Part shown: piece after piece, positions 34,141-48,230 of the stretch
How positions within the stretch are numbered: the stretch's first letter is position 1
Layout of the letters: each line of letters opens with the position of its first letter
Source: Anopheles merus
Lineage: Eukaryota > Arthropoda > Insecta > Diptera > Culicidae
Direction: 5' to 3'
Assembly (NCBI RefSeq): GCF_017562075.2
Contig: NC_054084.1
Span: 38,131,499-38,195,498 of the forward strand
Length of the DNA stretch: 64,000 nt
The notes under the pieces: model-generated
What the model saw: only the letters and a program-made list of their open reading frames with translations
What the model was told of the DNA's origin: nothing
The model's database searches: none
Position numbers and translations under genes: made by a program

Positions 34141-35446
34141 TGCGATTTTCATGGTTGGGAAACAAACGAAAATTGAATAAATCCAACGCCTGATTGAAAG
34201 AGTAAAAGAGAAAAAATAATTTATCAAAGCGATAGGAAAAGGAATCATACTAGAGCTATTTGGAAATGGAGGAAGATGATAAAAGCTGTTGAAGCGGTAA
34301 GAAGAACAGGATTGTAGGGAAAATATGTAGGGCGCCTCGGAACACCAGCCTGGAATGGACATTAAAGAAGTGTCTTTGAAATACACCGTTTAGTAGAATA
34401 AAAAATCAATTTGGCGTATTTATACTGTTTAAAAAATTCCATTCAGGTTTTTGGTTTATTTTTTATACTTATATTGGAGCATATCATCATTAAAAGCCAG
34501 ATTGCCAACAGTACTTCTTCCTTCATGGTGCAATGTTACATCATTCCATCCGTGGCTGTACATAATATTAGAAACAATTTTGTAAAAACATATCTCACCA
34601 AAAGTTGATGAGTCTTACTCAGACTGAAAATATACTTTGGGACTACCATCACATATAAACAGCACAGTTTGGCGGTGATAAGATATACAATACTGCTTAT
34701 GAAGTTTCTAGAAGCTAATATTTTACAAACACCTTTTTGTATACTGAACAACTCAATAAGTCCGTTTTCAGTTGGATAATGTTTTATGGAGCTCGTTTCA
34801 TCCAATTTTGCCTAACAATATAAGTGATTATCCAAATTGTATCCTGAACCGTTGCTATCTACACAAAGAATTTAAATTTCTTCTTGCTGAAAAAAAATGC
34901 TAAAAGGTGTACCAGAAACGAATTTCCGCTTGTCACCATGGCGTCAGAATTGTGTGATGAATTCACTTTAACATGAATTTCGTATCTATGTGTATCTTAC
35001 ACACACTTTCTTCACCTCTAGTAAATTTCACCCTCACAAGTGGAGTGCTTTAGGTCCTTGAAAAACAATGGTGATCCTTAGCTTCATATTCACTTGACTG
35101 GCTGTTGTAAATTGATAAAGCGACATTTTATGTAAATTACATTTGAAAGGCGTGTAGCTAAAGTTTCGAAGAAAATTACATTTGCAAGGAAGCCTTATGA
35201 AGTTAGGGCACGGGATGGACTTTTATTTGATTTTAAAAGAACAATATAATATGGTAGGGCTGAAAATACGGTTTGAGCATTGTACATACATTGAAACCAG
35301 TATCAAAAATTAAAAACATTTTATTGCAAAAGGTTTTTATTTATTTAGATATGTCAGTTTTTCCAAATGTTATTTTGTTTCGTTGAGCAAAATGTGTGGC
35401 TTTAAAAAGAAACAAATTATTTACAGATACTTTACCTGTGAGATAA
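34141..35446. other. Intergenic DNA, nothing recognised
   Basis: AT-rich, no gene or repeat could be supported. Confidence 0.45.
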
Positions 35447-35516
35447 GATAAAAATCAAACTATTCTTTGATGGTGGATTTGGATAAAAATCAAACTATTC
35501 TTTGATGGTGTATTTG
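35447..35516. repeat. Two-copy tandem repeat, 35-bp unit
   Basis: The unit gataaaaatcaaactattct, continued by ttgatggtggatttg, occurs at 35447-35481 and 35482-35516 with one difference (g to t near the end). The near identity indicates a recent slip or duplication. Confidence 0.9.
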
Positions 35517-37220
35517 GTTATAAAATTAACTAATTTTCTCCATTCTTTCCATTCAATGTGTTTCTAGGCAGACTGCCTTACTTTTTATAGAGACTTTGAG
35601 GTCTTGCTCATACGCCTCTTTAGTGTGTTTCTAGCATGGTGTCGAGTTAATTTAAGTAAAATAATAATGTTTTTCAATATTGTTAAACTGCACAGGCATT
35701 TAGTTCTTAACTTCTGAACGGTTCTGAAGCACCATTTTAAGAGAAAAATCTTGAAGAATATTCAAGATTTTTAATATTCAATAGGGATTTTTAAAAAGCT
35801 AAGGATAGTTTTAAAAGCTTATTTTTTAGTGCAGAGCCAAAATAAAAATATATACTTACAAAAAACTGTCAAGGCCTGAGACAACACAACGTGATGACTG
35901 TATTCTCTCCTGCTGATAGTTCCCAAGTTCATCAGTACCCGGATGAACGTAAAAAGGTTATAAAAATTAAGTAGCACGTGGCGTTCAACGCTTGCCAGTT
36001 AGGTAGCTACTTATCTGATCGCTTATTTGATCACTGGAGGAGGTGTTGGTGTTCCAGCTATCGATTAAGGCACATGTTTCGTTTCCGCTGTTTTATAAAA
36101 ATAATAGATCTTTTGGTAACGACAATGCATAACCATCATCGGTCATGGACTCGCTTCACGCTATTTTAGTCAAACCAATTTGATATACACAATCAACATC
36201 GTCTACGCCCGCTGCTGGTTGGCTTCGGATACCATGTTGACTTTTTATGACAATGTTTGGTCACATCTAATTAGCGATTGATGTCTTTTTAAATAGATAC
36301 TCAATAAAAATAAACAAGACATCAGCTAGAACAGTAAATATCCAGGAAAAGGAATTCATTGGTCACAGCGACAGCATCAAGCGTTGACATAGTTTTCTAT
36401 ACAATATATGCGGGAACCATAAAAAAGGTGAATAGTTTTCATGCCTATTCCAATGTCCGCCATGCAATATAGCAATTGTTATGTGTAAATATTTGACACA
36501 TATATTTCATACAAATAAAATGATAATGAATTTAAAATGTAACATTTTGCAAATATTTATCGCTCATTATTTCAAATAACAGATGACACATATGGGCATT
36601 AGTTTTAGATTTGACAATGAGCAGAATAACACGATACCATGCAAGCGGACATTACTATTGGAAGCTTGTACGCATTTTATGGTTGTCAAATGCAAAATGA
36701 TTGATTGCATTAAAATGTAATATAGCACAAAATAATGCTGTGAAACATTTGCCAATTCGCCGATACAGCATACGACATGATGGTGAGGAGATTTTTGCTC
36801 AAGATTGCGCTGGTGTAATCTGCCGTGAAGCCGTGAATATGGTTTTGCACATCGCTACTGGTAAATGGTTGATCGATAGCGCTTGGTAAAGTATCATAAT
36901 GCCTTTAAGTAAGGCTTCAGATACAAAGTTAATTGAATTAAAAATAAATTTTTCAAGAGCCATGTGATTGATTTTTCACATTACTCTTTCACATATGTGA
37001 GTATATGGGTAAGTACGACATCGGTTGATGGTGGTAGTGGTGTACATTAAAATTACAAATTTGCTACTCAGAAAAGGAAAATAACCTTTCAATTTTTTCG
37101 CATACGTGTTCATATCTACGTGCACGTGTTGTTTACTGTTTATTGTTGCAGAACTTCTTTAAATCTAAACTATTATTAAGCTTTGTTCTCGTAAACATTT
37201 ATTGATTCATGATCAGATAT
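35517..37220. other. Intergenic DNA, nothing recognised
   Basis: AT-rich, no recognised gene. Short frames lack family features. Confidence 0.4.
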
Positions 37221-37758
37221 TGGGGCCCTTTCCGTTTGAAGTTCGCAGGCTGAAATTTCAGCCTGTCAGCTGTTTGTATTGTATAGCAGTTTTCAAGCAG
37301 CTATCTATGTGAGTATAATATACAGGTGGGCTTATCCCAACGTGTATGAATTTAGAAGGCCGATTTTTATCGCTTCTACTTCTGAATGAAAAAATTAAGA
37401 GTGTTTTGAGTATTCGTCAAGCCTCCAGAAAGCTTGTTTGAACAAAAGTTTTCACCCATCCTGTCAAAAAGTGATGTTCAAAATTGGTTATAAAAAATGC
37501 TATGAGACCACCTGGACTACATATACTTTGATTCTAGATTTGAACACGTGATCTCTTTAATGCATCTTGGGATAAATGTAAACAACATCGTGTTTTCGAG
37601 CAGGTACTCGAATCTAATTATAGTCTAATCTAAGAATAATCTAGACTGAAAATTGCAGGCTAGTTTTTTGTGTCGTTTTGTATGGAGTGTTTACATGATT
37701 TCAGCCTCCAACTGTCAAACTCCATACAAAAAACTAACTAGAATCGTGAAGGCCCCCA
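37221..37758 (+). mobile_element. Non-autonomous DNA element, copy 1 of an inverted pair
   Basis: This 538-bp element ends in short inverted repeats (tggggccctt on the left; aaggccccca on the right). The copy at 45093-45632 is about the same length, very similar and in opposite orientation. Internal features include an 18-bp perfect palindrome aggctgaaatttcagcct (37247-37264) and, near the right end, an inverted pair tttgtatggagt / actccatacaaa. No transposase frame is present. A target-site duplication could not be fixed, so the superfamily is unknown. Confidence 0.8.
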
Positions 37759-38462
37759 TTGTCAGTAAATCTATTCAATAAGTTAAATTAGATTTTTTAT
37801 TATTTTGTAATGCTTTCATTATAACGTTTTGCAATAAAACCGATTTTAACCATTTTACTTTACTTTTATACATTCATATTTGACATTTTCACTTCAAAGT
37901 CTTTGTCTAAACCGTGTTTTAGTGGACTCGTTGCTTGTTTCAACGAAAATTTGTGTGATTAGTTTTGTTAGATACTTCGCAACAACCAAACACAACACAC
38001 TAAAATTAAAAACTAGCCTACGTCTATTTAGCACATAATAGATGGTTTGTTGTTTGTAATTGTTTGTGGTTCAGATCACTGTGGTTTTATAAAACTGGCA
38101 GATAACCTAACAAACGAATTAGCACAACATTTTCACTCTAGAAGTGTCTGTCTCAAGAGTTCTGTGGCAATGCGACATCAGGCATGTGAGTAGTTTAACC
38201 TTGATTGAGCACAGAAGTCAGGAACTCTTTGGTCGTGATAAAATTGGTTAACCGGACACATTGGCCAGAATGCTTCGTTATTGCTCAACATTGAGCTGAT
38301 GAGATCAACTGGCAATAGCGTGCTACGTTGAGCTTTTCCGAATGTTTTCTATCAAACTCTGGAAAATTATGAGTAAAAGCATTTGCACTGAAGCTAACAA
38401 GCATCGGTTATCACTTTTATCAGAAAAACTCTGAAAATATGCCTGAAATGGCATCATATTTG
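37759..38462. other. Intergenic DNA, nothing recognised
   Basis: Unique-looking sequence with no gene. Confidence 0.4.
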
Positions 38463-38818
<356 letters not shown>

Positions 38819-40734
38819 GATATTACTGAGCATTTAAGTTTTGAATATAATATCATACAATCATAAACAATAATGAACAACATATGCAGTAAGTCGGTAT
38901 AGACTATCTTTTACTCTAAATTAACTATGTGTGATCAATTGTAGGAATGTGTGATTTTCACAAAATAAAATCACTACTCAATAAGTGTTATAAATAACAT
39001 AAAAAATTGTATAGATCTGTAAAGAAACTCAAAAATAACAGTGATACAAAGATTTAACGAAAACGGCGAAAATGTCATCTTGTAAATGGGATAAAAAATG
39101 TGGCACCAAATGTGTATCTTGCGTGTTTTTTAGTTTCTGATCGTGGTGTGTATGGGTTGTACACCAGCAGATACATTTTTTGCATCTGATCAACTTTAAA
39201 TGGCCTGATCGAGTGAGCACGAATCGGGCTTAAGAATGTGAATTTGGACACATGCAACAGGCTGTTTAATTGAGTTCTCTCTGTAGCAAGACGAACAGCA
39301 CGACTGAACCAGATTGTTTTCAAGGCAATGCGAAAAGGGAATGAAAACTACGATAAGATATGTTTATTTATAGACAGTCGTTTCGAGATTTCCAGTGTAG
39401 TTTCTTTTCCTACTACTTAACCCCAGACGCGCGACTACTGTCTAGGGGACCGGAAAAAGCAGAATGTAAATCTTATGATACGCATATTTCAAACAAGTCA
39501 GACCAGCAAATGTATCACATCAATTATGTGGCAACGTTGAAAATGGATGGAATTGGTCGATGGGGAATGTTTTTGGTCTGACGCTTGCACTGTTTTTGTC
39601 ACTTTCTGCATTCATTCGCATCGCCAAGTGTGGAGTGATGCTCATTTATTTACTGTTAGAAATTGTTGTGTCATCATGTATATTAAAACCTCACCAAAAT
39701 ATGAACCACATTTTCACATACCGGATGCAGATTTTTATTTCATGGTGTGATGAAGTAAGTAGCCCTTCGAGTACACCATGTGTGAAGATCCACAGCAAAA
39801 GGGTATGGATATTTCGCACATCCTCGTGCCTCAACGCCAATTTCTATTTTTGTCATTATGAATGAGACCTAGAAACGTTATCAACTAGAAGCAAGTTAAA
39901 TTTTTGAGATCTTGCTACCAATTCATTCATCATTTTTAAACCAAACTGATGTACTGCTTACGTTAAAGCGACCCCCAGTGGTGCTAGTGATCTGCCGGTC
40001 CATATTTCGATTTCATTCAGCTTCCTTCAAAAGATCTACCAGCTGTGTTTTTGGATAGAATGAACAATGTCAACGCCGCAAGAGAGTTATTTAGAGAGCT
40101 AGTAACTGTCTATCATATGCTAGTGACATTTGCTTTCAAGAGATATACGAAATGATCAGCTTGCAAAAGACGAATAAACTGAACATATGTTTTATCTGTA
40201 TTTATAATGCCTTTATAATGTCGGATCATTTTATTTTAAACTATGATGTTGCTCAAAACTTCCATGCCTTCCTTTATTTTTTTTTTACGTTTAATACTGG
40301 CCGGCCAGTAATTTATCACTGATCATTATCAAAAGGTTTGAAAGAGTGATTACTTTGGTGAATATAAGCCATGAATGTTACAAATATTAGACCACTACAA
40401 AGATTCAATAATGTTCATTTTTACAAAAATGTTCGGAATCATCATAAATGTGTATGTTATTTTCAAAAAAACAAATATGTAGAAAGAATTATTCAATATA
40501 CTAAATTATATCAAGTTTACTAACGCTTGACAATATTGACATGTGAGGCTTTTATTATTTTAATGTTACATGACAAACTCTAACCACTTTTATATTAACT
40601 TGTAATCTGGAATATTTTACCAATTACTTCCAGTTAAATTTATACTCTATCATAACTAATCATGCAATCGGGATAATATGTTCAAAAGGACTAGTTATTT
40701 TTTCAACATATTTCTCATCGAGGTTGGTTGGTAT
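38819..40734. other. Intergenic DNA, nothing recognised
   Basis: The segment 39040-39330 is somewhat less AT-rich and could be regulatory. No gene or RNA was recognised. Confidence 0.4.
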
Positions 40735-40955
40735 CGTAGTACAGTTGTCGACTCGTACGACTTAACAATATGTCCGTCATAGGTTCAAGCCACAAATATA
40801 CCGTGCCTCCATACATAGGACTGACTATAATGCTATGGGAAATCATCAAGTCACTGAAAGCCAAGCCAACTAGTTGTACCACTACTACAACAAGGCTTGT
40901 ACCAGTAGGCCTTGTCCACCGACCTCGGTTGTTGTGCCATAGAAGAAGAAGAAGA
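40735..40955 (+). mobile_element. tRNA-derived SINE, near full length
   Basis: It begins near gtagtacagttgtcgactcg (A-box region), has B box aggttcaagcc, and ends in agaagaagaagaaga. A 7-bp tcatcga occurs on each side (40715-40721 and 40963-40969) but not flush with the ends, so it is only a possible target-site duplication. Confidence 0.85.
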
Positions 40956-41999
40956 TAATTGATCATCGAAACAAATCATAACTACTACACAGTTCAATGT
41001 TGAAATTGTCTTCCACCTCACGGTGATTGAAAAATCAAAAGCAAACGTAGATCCCCATTCGTTTAGCTGGCGGCGTGAGATTATATCATAAACACACTGG
41101 ACACGTGCAAACGGCTTCAATTTTTCGCAAAACACGTGACAACAAGTAGGGATGGTAAATCTTCTGCAAGGCACTTTACTCATTGAAACCAGCAAAACCA
41201 AAACCAAAAACATCGTAACAAGTAAATTGCCTACCCATTGTAGGTCACGTGTCAGCTGGCCTCCAAACTCAATCCGGTTGAAAGGGATATTAACATCCGG
41301 TAGTATTCCGGAGCATAAATAAGTGCAGCGCAAGTTATGCACACAGTCGTCCAAACAGGACCATATCGAAGCGGCAATGAAAATTAGATTACAGCTGAAC
41401 AAGTGCGTTATGCTGGCTGAGCAGCAAGGGGAATCTGATGCATTTGGTGAGCCACTCTGTGAGAAAATAACCTGTTAGGGGTTCTGCTATGTTTTTTAGC
41501 CACGCGACGATAAGTGACCAAGGTAGGTTATTGTGCATTGTTGTTGCATAATGTGCCCACGAAGCACCCTCGTACCTGAGCAATAGTACACACAAACTGT
41601 TCGTCTTGTTTGAACACGAAAATCACCCAAAATGTTATATTGTGTTACGTAGGCTAAGTTGACACATGATTGTACATTTTGTTATTTGCTTAATCACAAA
41701 TGTTCGTAATTTTGATTTTTTTTCGGTTGGCAATCTAATTAACGGTAACGGTAATCAGCTAGCACATTAACGGTAGCATGGTTACAACCGTTAGTCGTTA
41801 GTTATTTTAATGTTGTTTTTTTTAGGGAGAAAAGTTTTGGTGTAGTTTTACTTTTCTGGTCTTCGGATTTTTGTTACCAAGAATATTATCCTATTCTTAA
41901 CTCGCTTTGAACAAACGACAGGGCAGTAGTTTCTCCAAAACTTTGTTATAACATTAGACTTGATAGGAATACATTTTTATTTCCTCCATACACTCGTAA
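40956..41999. other. Intergenic DNA, no accepted gene
   Basis: A 183-codon antisense frame (40851-41402) runs into the SINE and was not accepted. The segment 40980-41600 has higher GC than its surroundings and may be regulatory. Confidence 0.4.
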
Positions 42000-42700
42000 A
42001 AGCTACCCAATATAGACACAATCTCATAACGAAAAGTTTGCTCTGGTCTAGGACCAAGCCCTGGCAAAGCACAAAATGGAATGTGATAACGAACATGACG
42101 AACATGAAAAATTCCATCCACACCGAATAGACACGTTTTCCAGATTATGGCGCTTGATGATTATCATCATGGTGTAGTGCATGTAGTGGTCATCATTGTT
42201 ACTGATGATGATGACCAAACAGAGAGCCGCCTTTCACACTGATATATAGTATTATATACCAACGTACTTCAATGCTGCGTTATCATCGTCGCAAGATCCT
42301 TGCGCGTGTTGGAAAAGCTGTACTCGCCTAGTTGCACCGTTGTTTATATTTTTCTATCTTTCTCGCTTTAGCACAACTCATTGCTATTGCAAACATACAT
42401 GTTCGGATGTGCGCATAAAATGTGCTCTGATTCCCGGCCGAGAGTTCAGCTTCGGGTTCAGCTTTGCTTTCGCCATTTGTGACGCGATTTTTCCGGCTTC
42501 ACCCAATTCAGCCCTACCACCATGTTGAAACGCATCGTTCTTTCTCGTTTAACGAAGGACACGCGTCTGTGCCACGGGGAGAATCAATGATACATTCCCT
42601 TGGCGCTTCTCTTCGGCACTAACTACTACTCCCGCGATGCCATGGAGCCCGGTGCGGATCAGATTGCTGCCATCAGATTTTCTCTGGGCTTCGGGACTGA
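42000..42700. promoter_or_regulatory. Duplicated non-coding module z, copy B
   Basis: It matches the intronic copy over aaaattcca, then ttcggatgtgcgcataaaat, gtgctctgattc, gagttcagcttcgggttcag, catttgtgacgcgattttt and ggatcagattgctgccat. It is the most similar of the two downstream copies to the intronic one. It opens unit B, with modules a, b and e following. Confidence 0.5.
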
Positions 42701-44220
42701 CAGAAAAGAGATCGTAGTGTTGGTGTGGTGCATGATTTCTAATGCTTATTTGTAACTCAGTTTCATCAATCTTTTCGTTTTCTGTGAAAAGAAGCGTGCA
42801 TCCGTAAGGTGTGGATTGTTGATGAGCTTAAAGCAGAATGTTAGGCAGCCATGGATGTGAGCAATGTGAGCACAGTTTTTTTTCACATTTCCTTTAGTCT
42901 GCTCTACGCCTTCTTTGTTACTACTCTCGAAATTTTCCTACAAAAAACAATAATGAATCCCATTTTTTTAGAATATATACAATGGCGGCCACCTAAAGTC
43001 GGACACCCTGAACAGTTCTCTAGATCACTTATCGGAAGATTAAAAAGATACAAAAATTGAAAAAAATGCAATTCCCATCTAAAGCTTTGAATCCATTAAA
43101 AACAAAATGTATACGGTACAATGTAACAGATACATTTATGATATAGAACATTCTATTTCCGTTATTGCAAGATGAAACGATGTATAATCATCACAGCCTT
43201 TAATCGAACAAGTGTAAACTCATTTACAAAATTGCATGAGCATTTATGTATTTTAACCTCAATTTGCACATCCGCATATGTTTGAATGGCACGAAACGGA
43301 ACATGGCACTTAATGTTACGAATGGTTTGTGGCTTTGTTACAAATTAACCTGACTGGATTTCCACCACACATGTAGAAAGAGAGCCAAAGTTCGTAACCA
43401 CGAACCACGGTTGTGGAATGAATTGGTTTACGAAACGAGAAACCAAGCGCGACTCAGCAATTCTTCTGTTCCTGCGGTGTCGAGCAGGTAATAACGAATT
43501 GAAAAGATTTATGCTTTGAAAGGAGAACTCGAATGTAGCTCATTTTCAATCAATGTTTCAGACACCTTACTTACACCGTACTTGAAGAATAAGAGTAATC
43601 ATCAAACTTTTAGTGCCACATATGTTAATACTTTCAATTTAAACAACAAGGCTGTTTTCGGATAAGCAATACAAGGTCGCTAAATGTTCTCTATAGTTCA
43701 TTAATTATTGATTAATGATTTAAATTGATAAATATCGTTTAAAAATAATGTACTACACCAATATCTTGCACACGAAAATTTGGTACATTTGAACCTCAAA
43801 AGTTTGTTAATTTTAAAGTTTAATCTAAAGTTTGTTTTCAGAATCGATGAGAGGAGATAACTTGTTAACTAGAGAAGCTAAAGTCAATGGTATAAAATTT
43901 GATCTTTTTGTTTTAATTTTGTAAACCAATTTCATACATTTTTCTTAAACAAATTACATTTTAATCTTTTTTAACAACGGGTCCTATAACTGATAAATCT
44001 GCTTCCAATTTCTGGCGTTTCTAAAAAATGAATTTCCCATTTGGTTGTATCGCACATAACACATACTCAAAGGCCTTATAACATTACAGGAATAATTCCG
44101 GAATTCATTACATGTAGTTTACAGAAAAGGACACAGAACAAACTATTTTACCAACAAGAAAACAGATGAACGTGATGAAAGCCTGTTATCGTTGCAAATA
44201 GGTATAGGCAATATCAAGCA
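42701..44220. other. Intergenic DNA between modules z and a (unit B)
   Basis: No gene. The segment 43260-43500 has mixed base composition and could be regulatory. No remnant of the zinc-finger exons was found here. Confidence 0.4.
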
Positions 44221-44280
44221 TGACATATGCAGGTGAGAATTAGCTGACGATTAATATGTCCCAAACACGCAATAGTCTTT
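44221..44280. promoter_or_regulatory. Duplicated non-coding module a, copy B
   Basis: It reads tgcaggtgagaattagctga, then cgattaatatgtcccaaacacgc across 44240-44271, matching copies A and C in order. Confidence 0.4.
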
Positions 44281-44879
44281 AGTTTTGGTGATGGAACGCT
44301 TACCGTTTAATCAAGATGAGTTGCTCAGTTTCTTTTCTTAGTATCCTAAACATTCATAGATTCTATGGTAACAGCCGAAGTTGGTTAATGGTAGACAATT
44401 ATTTACAGAATATATAATTAGTATTCTTATTCTTGCGTAATAAACTCTAGAAGTTAAGCATTAATTTTACTAATACTGAAAAACTGGTGTTTTTTTAGGT
44501 AATAGATATGCGTGTTGTTTTGTAATCAACATTAATAAAGAATGATGAATAAGGTTGATCGTACTGAAACCAATATTTTGTGAATATTTAAGAGTTCCTT
44601 ATCTGGACCTTATTTTTTATGTATTGTCTTACACAAGTTCGTAATATTTTTTTTCCATATAGTTAGCATTCCATTGTTAAATACATTTCTGTGGATAAAG
44701 TTTGCTAACGTTTTAAAATCAAAATATATTATGTCCGGAAGAGCGTTGATTTTGCTTTGCCGACAATCAAAGTTTTAGTTTTTGCTACTTTGATTCAGGT
44801 CATGAAACATAAATATTGATGCACAACTGCTGTGTCAAAACGTTTTTTTACAAACTTATGTTAAGATCCAATAGAAGAA

Positions 44880-44985
44880 TGTGGTCCCATGGTACAGTCA
44901 TCAAATCGCCTGACTTAACAACAAGACTCGGTTCAAGACTCATTTGGACCGGGCTTGTTTTAAGGACTAGAGTCAAGGGATTTTG
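44880..44985 (+). mobile_element. SINE head fragment
   Basis: The stretch ccatggtacagtcatcaaat, then gacttaacaacaagactcgg and ttcaagactcatttggaccg, matches the head of the SINE family with A- and B-box positions. The body and GAA tail are not recognisable after about 44985. Confidence 0.65.
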
Positions 44986-45092
44986 GCAAGGGCTGCCGTT
45001 TGAGTATTAGTTGGTCTGAATAGCCTAGCCTGTAGCACACGAATGATCGTTGAGATCGTTACGCAAAAATAATTGGGCTGATAATCTAATAT

Positions 45093-45632
45093 TGGGGCCC
45101 TTCACGATTCTAGTCAGTTTTTTTATATGGAGTTTGACAGTTGGAGGCTGAAATCATGTAAACACTCCATACAAAACCACACAAAAAACTAGCCTGCAAT
45201 TTTCGGTCTAGATTATTCTAGCCACAAAGCTATAATTAGATTCGAGTACCTGCTCGAAAACACGGTGTTGTTTACATTTATCCCAAGGTGCATTAAAAAG
45301 ATCAGGTGGTGGAATTTGGAATCAAAGTGTATGTACTCCAGGTGGTCTCATAGCATTTTTTATAACCAATTTTGAACATCACTTTTTGACAGGATGGGTG
45401 AAAACTTTTGTTCAAACAAGCTTTCTGGAGGCTTGACTAATACTCAAAACACTCTTAATTTTTTCATTCAGAAGCAGAAGCGATAAAAATCGGCCTTCTA
45501 AATTCATACACCTTGGGAAAAGCCCACCTGTATATTATACTCACATAGATAGCTGCTCGAAAACTGCTATACAATGCAAACAGCTGACAGGCTGAAATTT
45601 CAGCCTACGAACTTCAAACGGAAAGGGCCCCA
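45093..45632 (-). mobile_element. Non-autonomous DNA element, copy 2 of an inverted pair
   Basis: It is the reverse complement of 37221-37758 along its whole length, 540 bp, with scattered substitutions. Ends are tggggccctt on the left and gaaagggcccca on the right. No coding capacity for a transposase. Flanking bases (aatat / ttatg) do not give a clear duplication. Confidence 0.8.
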
Positions 45633-46104
45633 TTATGAGAATACAGTATGTTTTATTGTTCACAACATCGAGTGAAACCCTTAATACCAATGTAAGGAAA
45701 TACAAACTGATAATTAATTGAATAATAACTGATTAATAAGTTAATAAACTCATTTTCTCTACATGTTTGTTTTCAAAATAGTCCTATCATTTATTCTGTA
45801 TATACATTTTATTCTGTTTGTAGAAGTAGGTCCTTTATGAAATATTCCCTTAGTAGTTTTAAGTTATGTTTTTCGATTACTATGCATTGAATATTTGTGT
45901 TAGTACTTTCGGAAGAAAGTTTTGTAAATTAATGATATATTGTCAACAAAGTCAGAACGAATAACTGGTTATAATTTTAGCTTGCTTGCTTGTAACATAC
46001 TTGTTCTAGCTAAACACCATCTACTCCCGGTGGAATAAGCGACTAGTTATTGACCACGTTTTGCAGACCTATGCCAGCCAGCTAATTTAGAACCGCACTT
46101 CTTA

Positions 46105-46625
46105 CCAAAGTACATGTTATTTATTATGCAAACATAGCACCTATCAATCGACAAGCTACACGGTATTGATCAGTGACAATGGCGTTCGGGCGGGTCTCTG
46201 TTGACTTTACACGACTGCTGGAACATTGGAAAGCCATTGAGCAAACAATCGCTCGAGGCAATCGGACATTATTGAACAGAGCATTCTGCTGAACTGAGCG
46301 AGCTTGATGAGTGTATTGCATTTGGACTGCAAACTCAAATGTTCTTTACATTGGACATGAGAGCCGTACATCGAACTACAGCGCTTGTTGAATGTTAGAC
46401 TTTAGAACACCAGCGCAGGAAGTGAAATGGAAGGCACTTCCGTTGCGGAACCATCATGGCTTTCATTGAATAATTAAAATTGATCATTCGTTCCACTTTT
46501 TTGCCAATATAGTGACGAGCTCATGGTGCTGTCGCGGAATGCAAAATATTTAACAGGAAAGCATCGATGGATGGGTGCTTCATGTTTACAGATGGAATAA
46601 TTAATTTAAATGAGTATTTCCTTTA
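46105..46625. promoter_or_regulatory. Duplicated non-coding module b, copy B (extended)
   Basis: It aligns with 59272-59805 from tgttatttattatgcaaaca, through gttgactttacac, ggcaatcgga then attattgaacagagc, gcttgatgagtgt and gcttgttgaatgtt, to gaataattaaaattgatc and the final ttacagatggaataattaa. The right half also matches copy A at 4625-4895. Many short blocks at stable spacing, without frame conservation, suggest a cis-regulatory element. Confidence 0.55.
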
Positions 46626-47499
46626 CCGTGCGGAAAAGGGAATGGGGAAACGAATTTAATGGCATGCATAGACTCGTTTGGTGGTAGTGGGGCATAGTTG
46701 AATCATGTTACATATCATACCGTATCACTTAATAATGGCTATAATATGTTAACCAAACTAAATACTAGATTTCAAAGCTCACAAAAGTTGTGTTTTAAAA
46801 TTTTAATAGGATGATAAACCTTTTGCGTTGAAACGACAACTTTATTTACAGCTATTACTATGCAAAGTAATTAAGATGCAGATGCTAATCACTATCAAGC
46901 ATACGTTTTATTCATGTTATGAGTAGAAAGTTGCCCAAATAGATTGTTTGAATTCTGTTTTATTTCTTCATTTCAATGTTTGCCTAACAACCCAACAGCA
47001 GAACCGCACTAATCAGAATACAAATTCAATTCTGTCGAAGCTACCTCGTTGGGTGCTTTCATTTAAAGTACCGTGTAACTGTTGAAGTTCCAATTAACGA
47101 GTAACTCATCTAAACCAGATTTAACCAGTGAAGTAGAGCTGCAAAGCTCAAAATTACATACAATTGTAATAAAGACAACCTATTGCATAATATTTATTGT
47201 AGCTTGTTTTTAGATTTATTACATCAAATTCATACTGCATCTTTCACTACACAATGTATTGTTAATGGGGGTGTGCTCGAAAAACTGTTCAGAGTATGTC
47301 AGTAATTGAGCAGGAAAAAAATCCACCAAATGCTACGCCAACGCCTATTGGGTCCAGTGCCAACATAACAGCTCAAAGCGTGAGAAACCTTGTGCTCATG
47401 CATGTCAGTACACTTGCTTTTACTTTTTTGTCCTATTGCAATCATGCATCTGAAAAAGCGCCGAGTTAAATTGCATACACCCCTGATTAATGCCTATGG
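46626..47499. other. Intergenic DNA where modules c and d are missing
   Basis: In unit A, modules c and d separate b from e by about 3.7 kb. Here the gap is about 0.9 kb and neither module was found. No gene. Confidence 0.4.
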
Positions 47500-48230
47500 T
47501 GTTAGTTGACCTATCCTCCGGCTAACGGATGTGTTGGGGGTTCGGATTGTGATGTTTCTGGCTGAATTGAGCGTGCCTTGCCCCCGTCCACTAATTCGAA
47601 GAGATTCTCGCCCCGACGCAATTGGTGCTGTGCTCCACTCTCCACTGATTCACGGGTGGCTAATTTTGATTCATTTGTTGAATTGTTTAATTGGTCGTTT
47701 TAATTGTTTTCACTATGGGTGTGTCGCAAACAAAGCTGCAGCATGAAACCTTCATGTAACTGATCTTCATCGTTCATTGAAAGTGTGGGAAGGCTGTTGA
47801 AATAGCATTTCCTTTAGTGATAGCATGAGAACTTTGTGTCACGTCCAGTTTTTGCAAATTTGTTCGAAAAAAAAACAAACAGAACGCAATGCTACCAATT
47901 GAGATTTATTTCTGTGGTTTCCGTCCAAATCGAGACCTAGACATTCTATACTAGAAACAGTAAGTTTCATGTTGCACAGCCTCTCATTGCTGTCAGTGGT
48001 CAGGGTTACCCAGTTGTCTCGAACAGTGTCGAAAGACTCATCCGCTGTCCATCACCAACAGTTGTAAACCAACAAATGTGATGGTATCATCCGTGACACT
48101 GCTTCGTCGTTGTTGAATAATCCTTGGTCAATCTATACCAATAATACCCCGCCTGGTATAGGGTTATAACGTTCTTTGTAATCTTGGCAGTAGCTAGTTG
48201 AAGTTTTAATTAAACGCCATGAACTTTGCC
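47500..48230. promoter_or_regulatory. Duplicated non-coding module e, copy B
   Basis: Counterpart of 8600-9320. It shares tgctccactctccactgatt, ctaattttgattcattt, ttttaattgttttcac, ccaattgagatttatttc, gtccatcacca and gtgacactgcttcgtcg in the same order, with small indels. Confidence 0.5.

Noticed and set aside
39560..39865. 101-codon hydrophobic frame
   Set aside because: Translated AT-rich sequence with no family match recognised and overlapping frames of similar length.
40851..41402. 183-codon open frame on the - strand
   Set aside because: It ends inside a SINE, has no recognisable domain, and no splice-linked continuation was found. The hydrophobic stretches look like translated AT-rich DNA.
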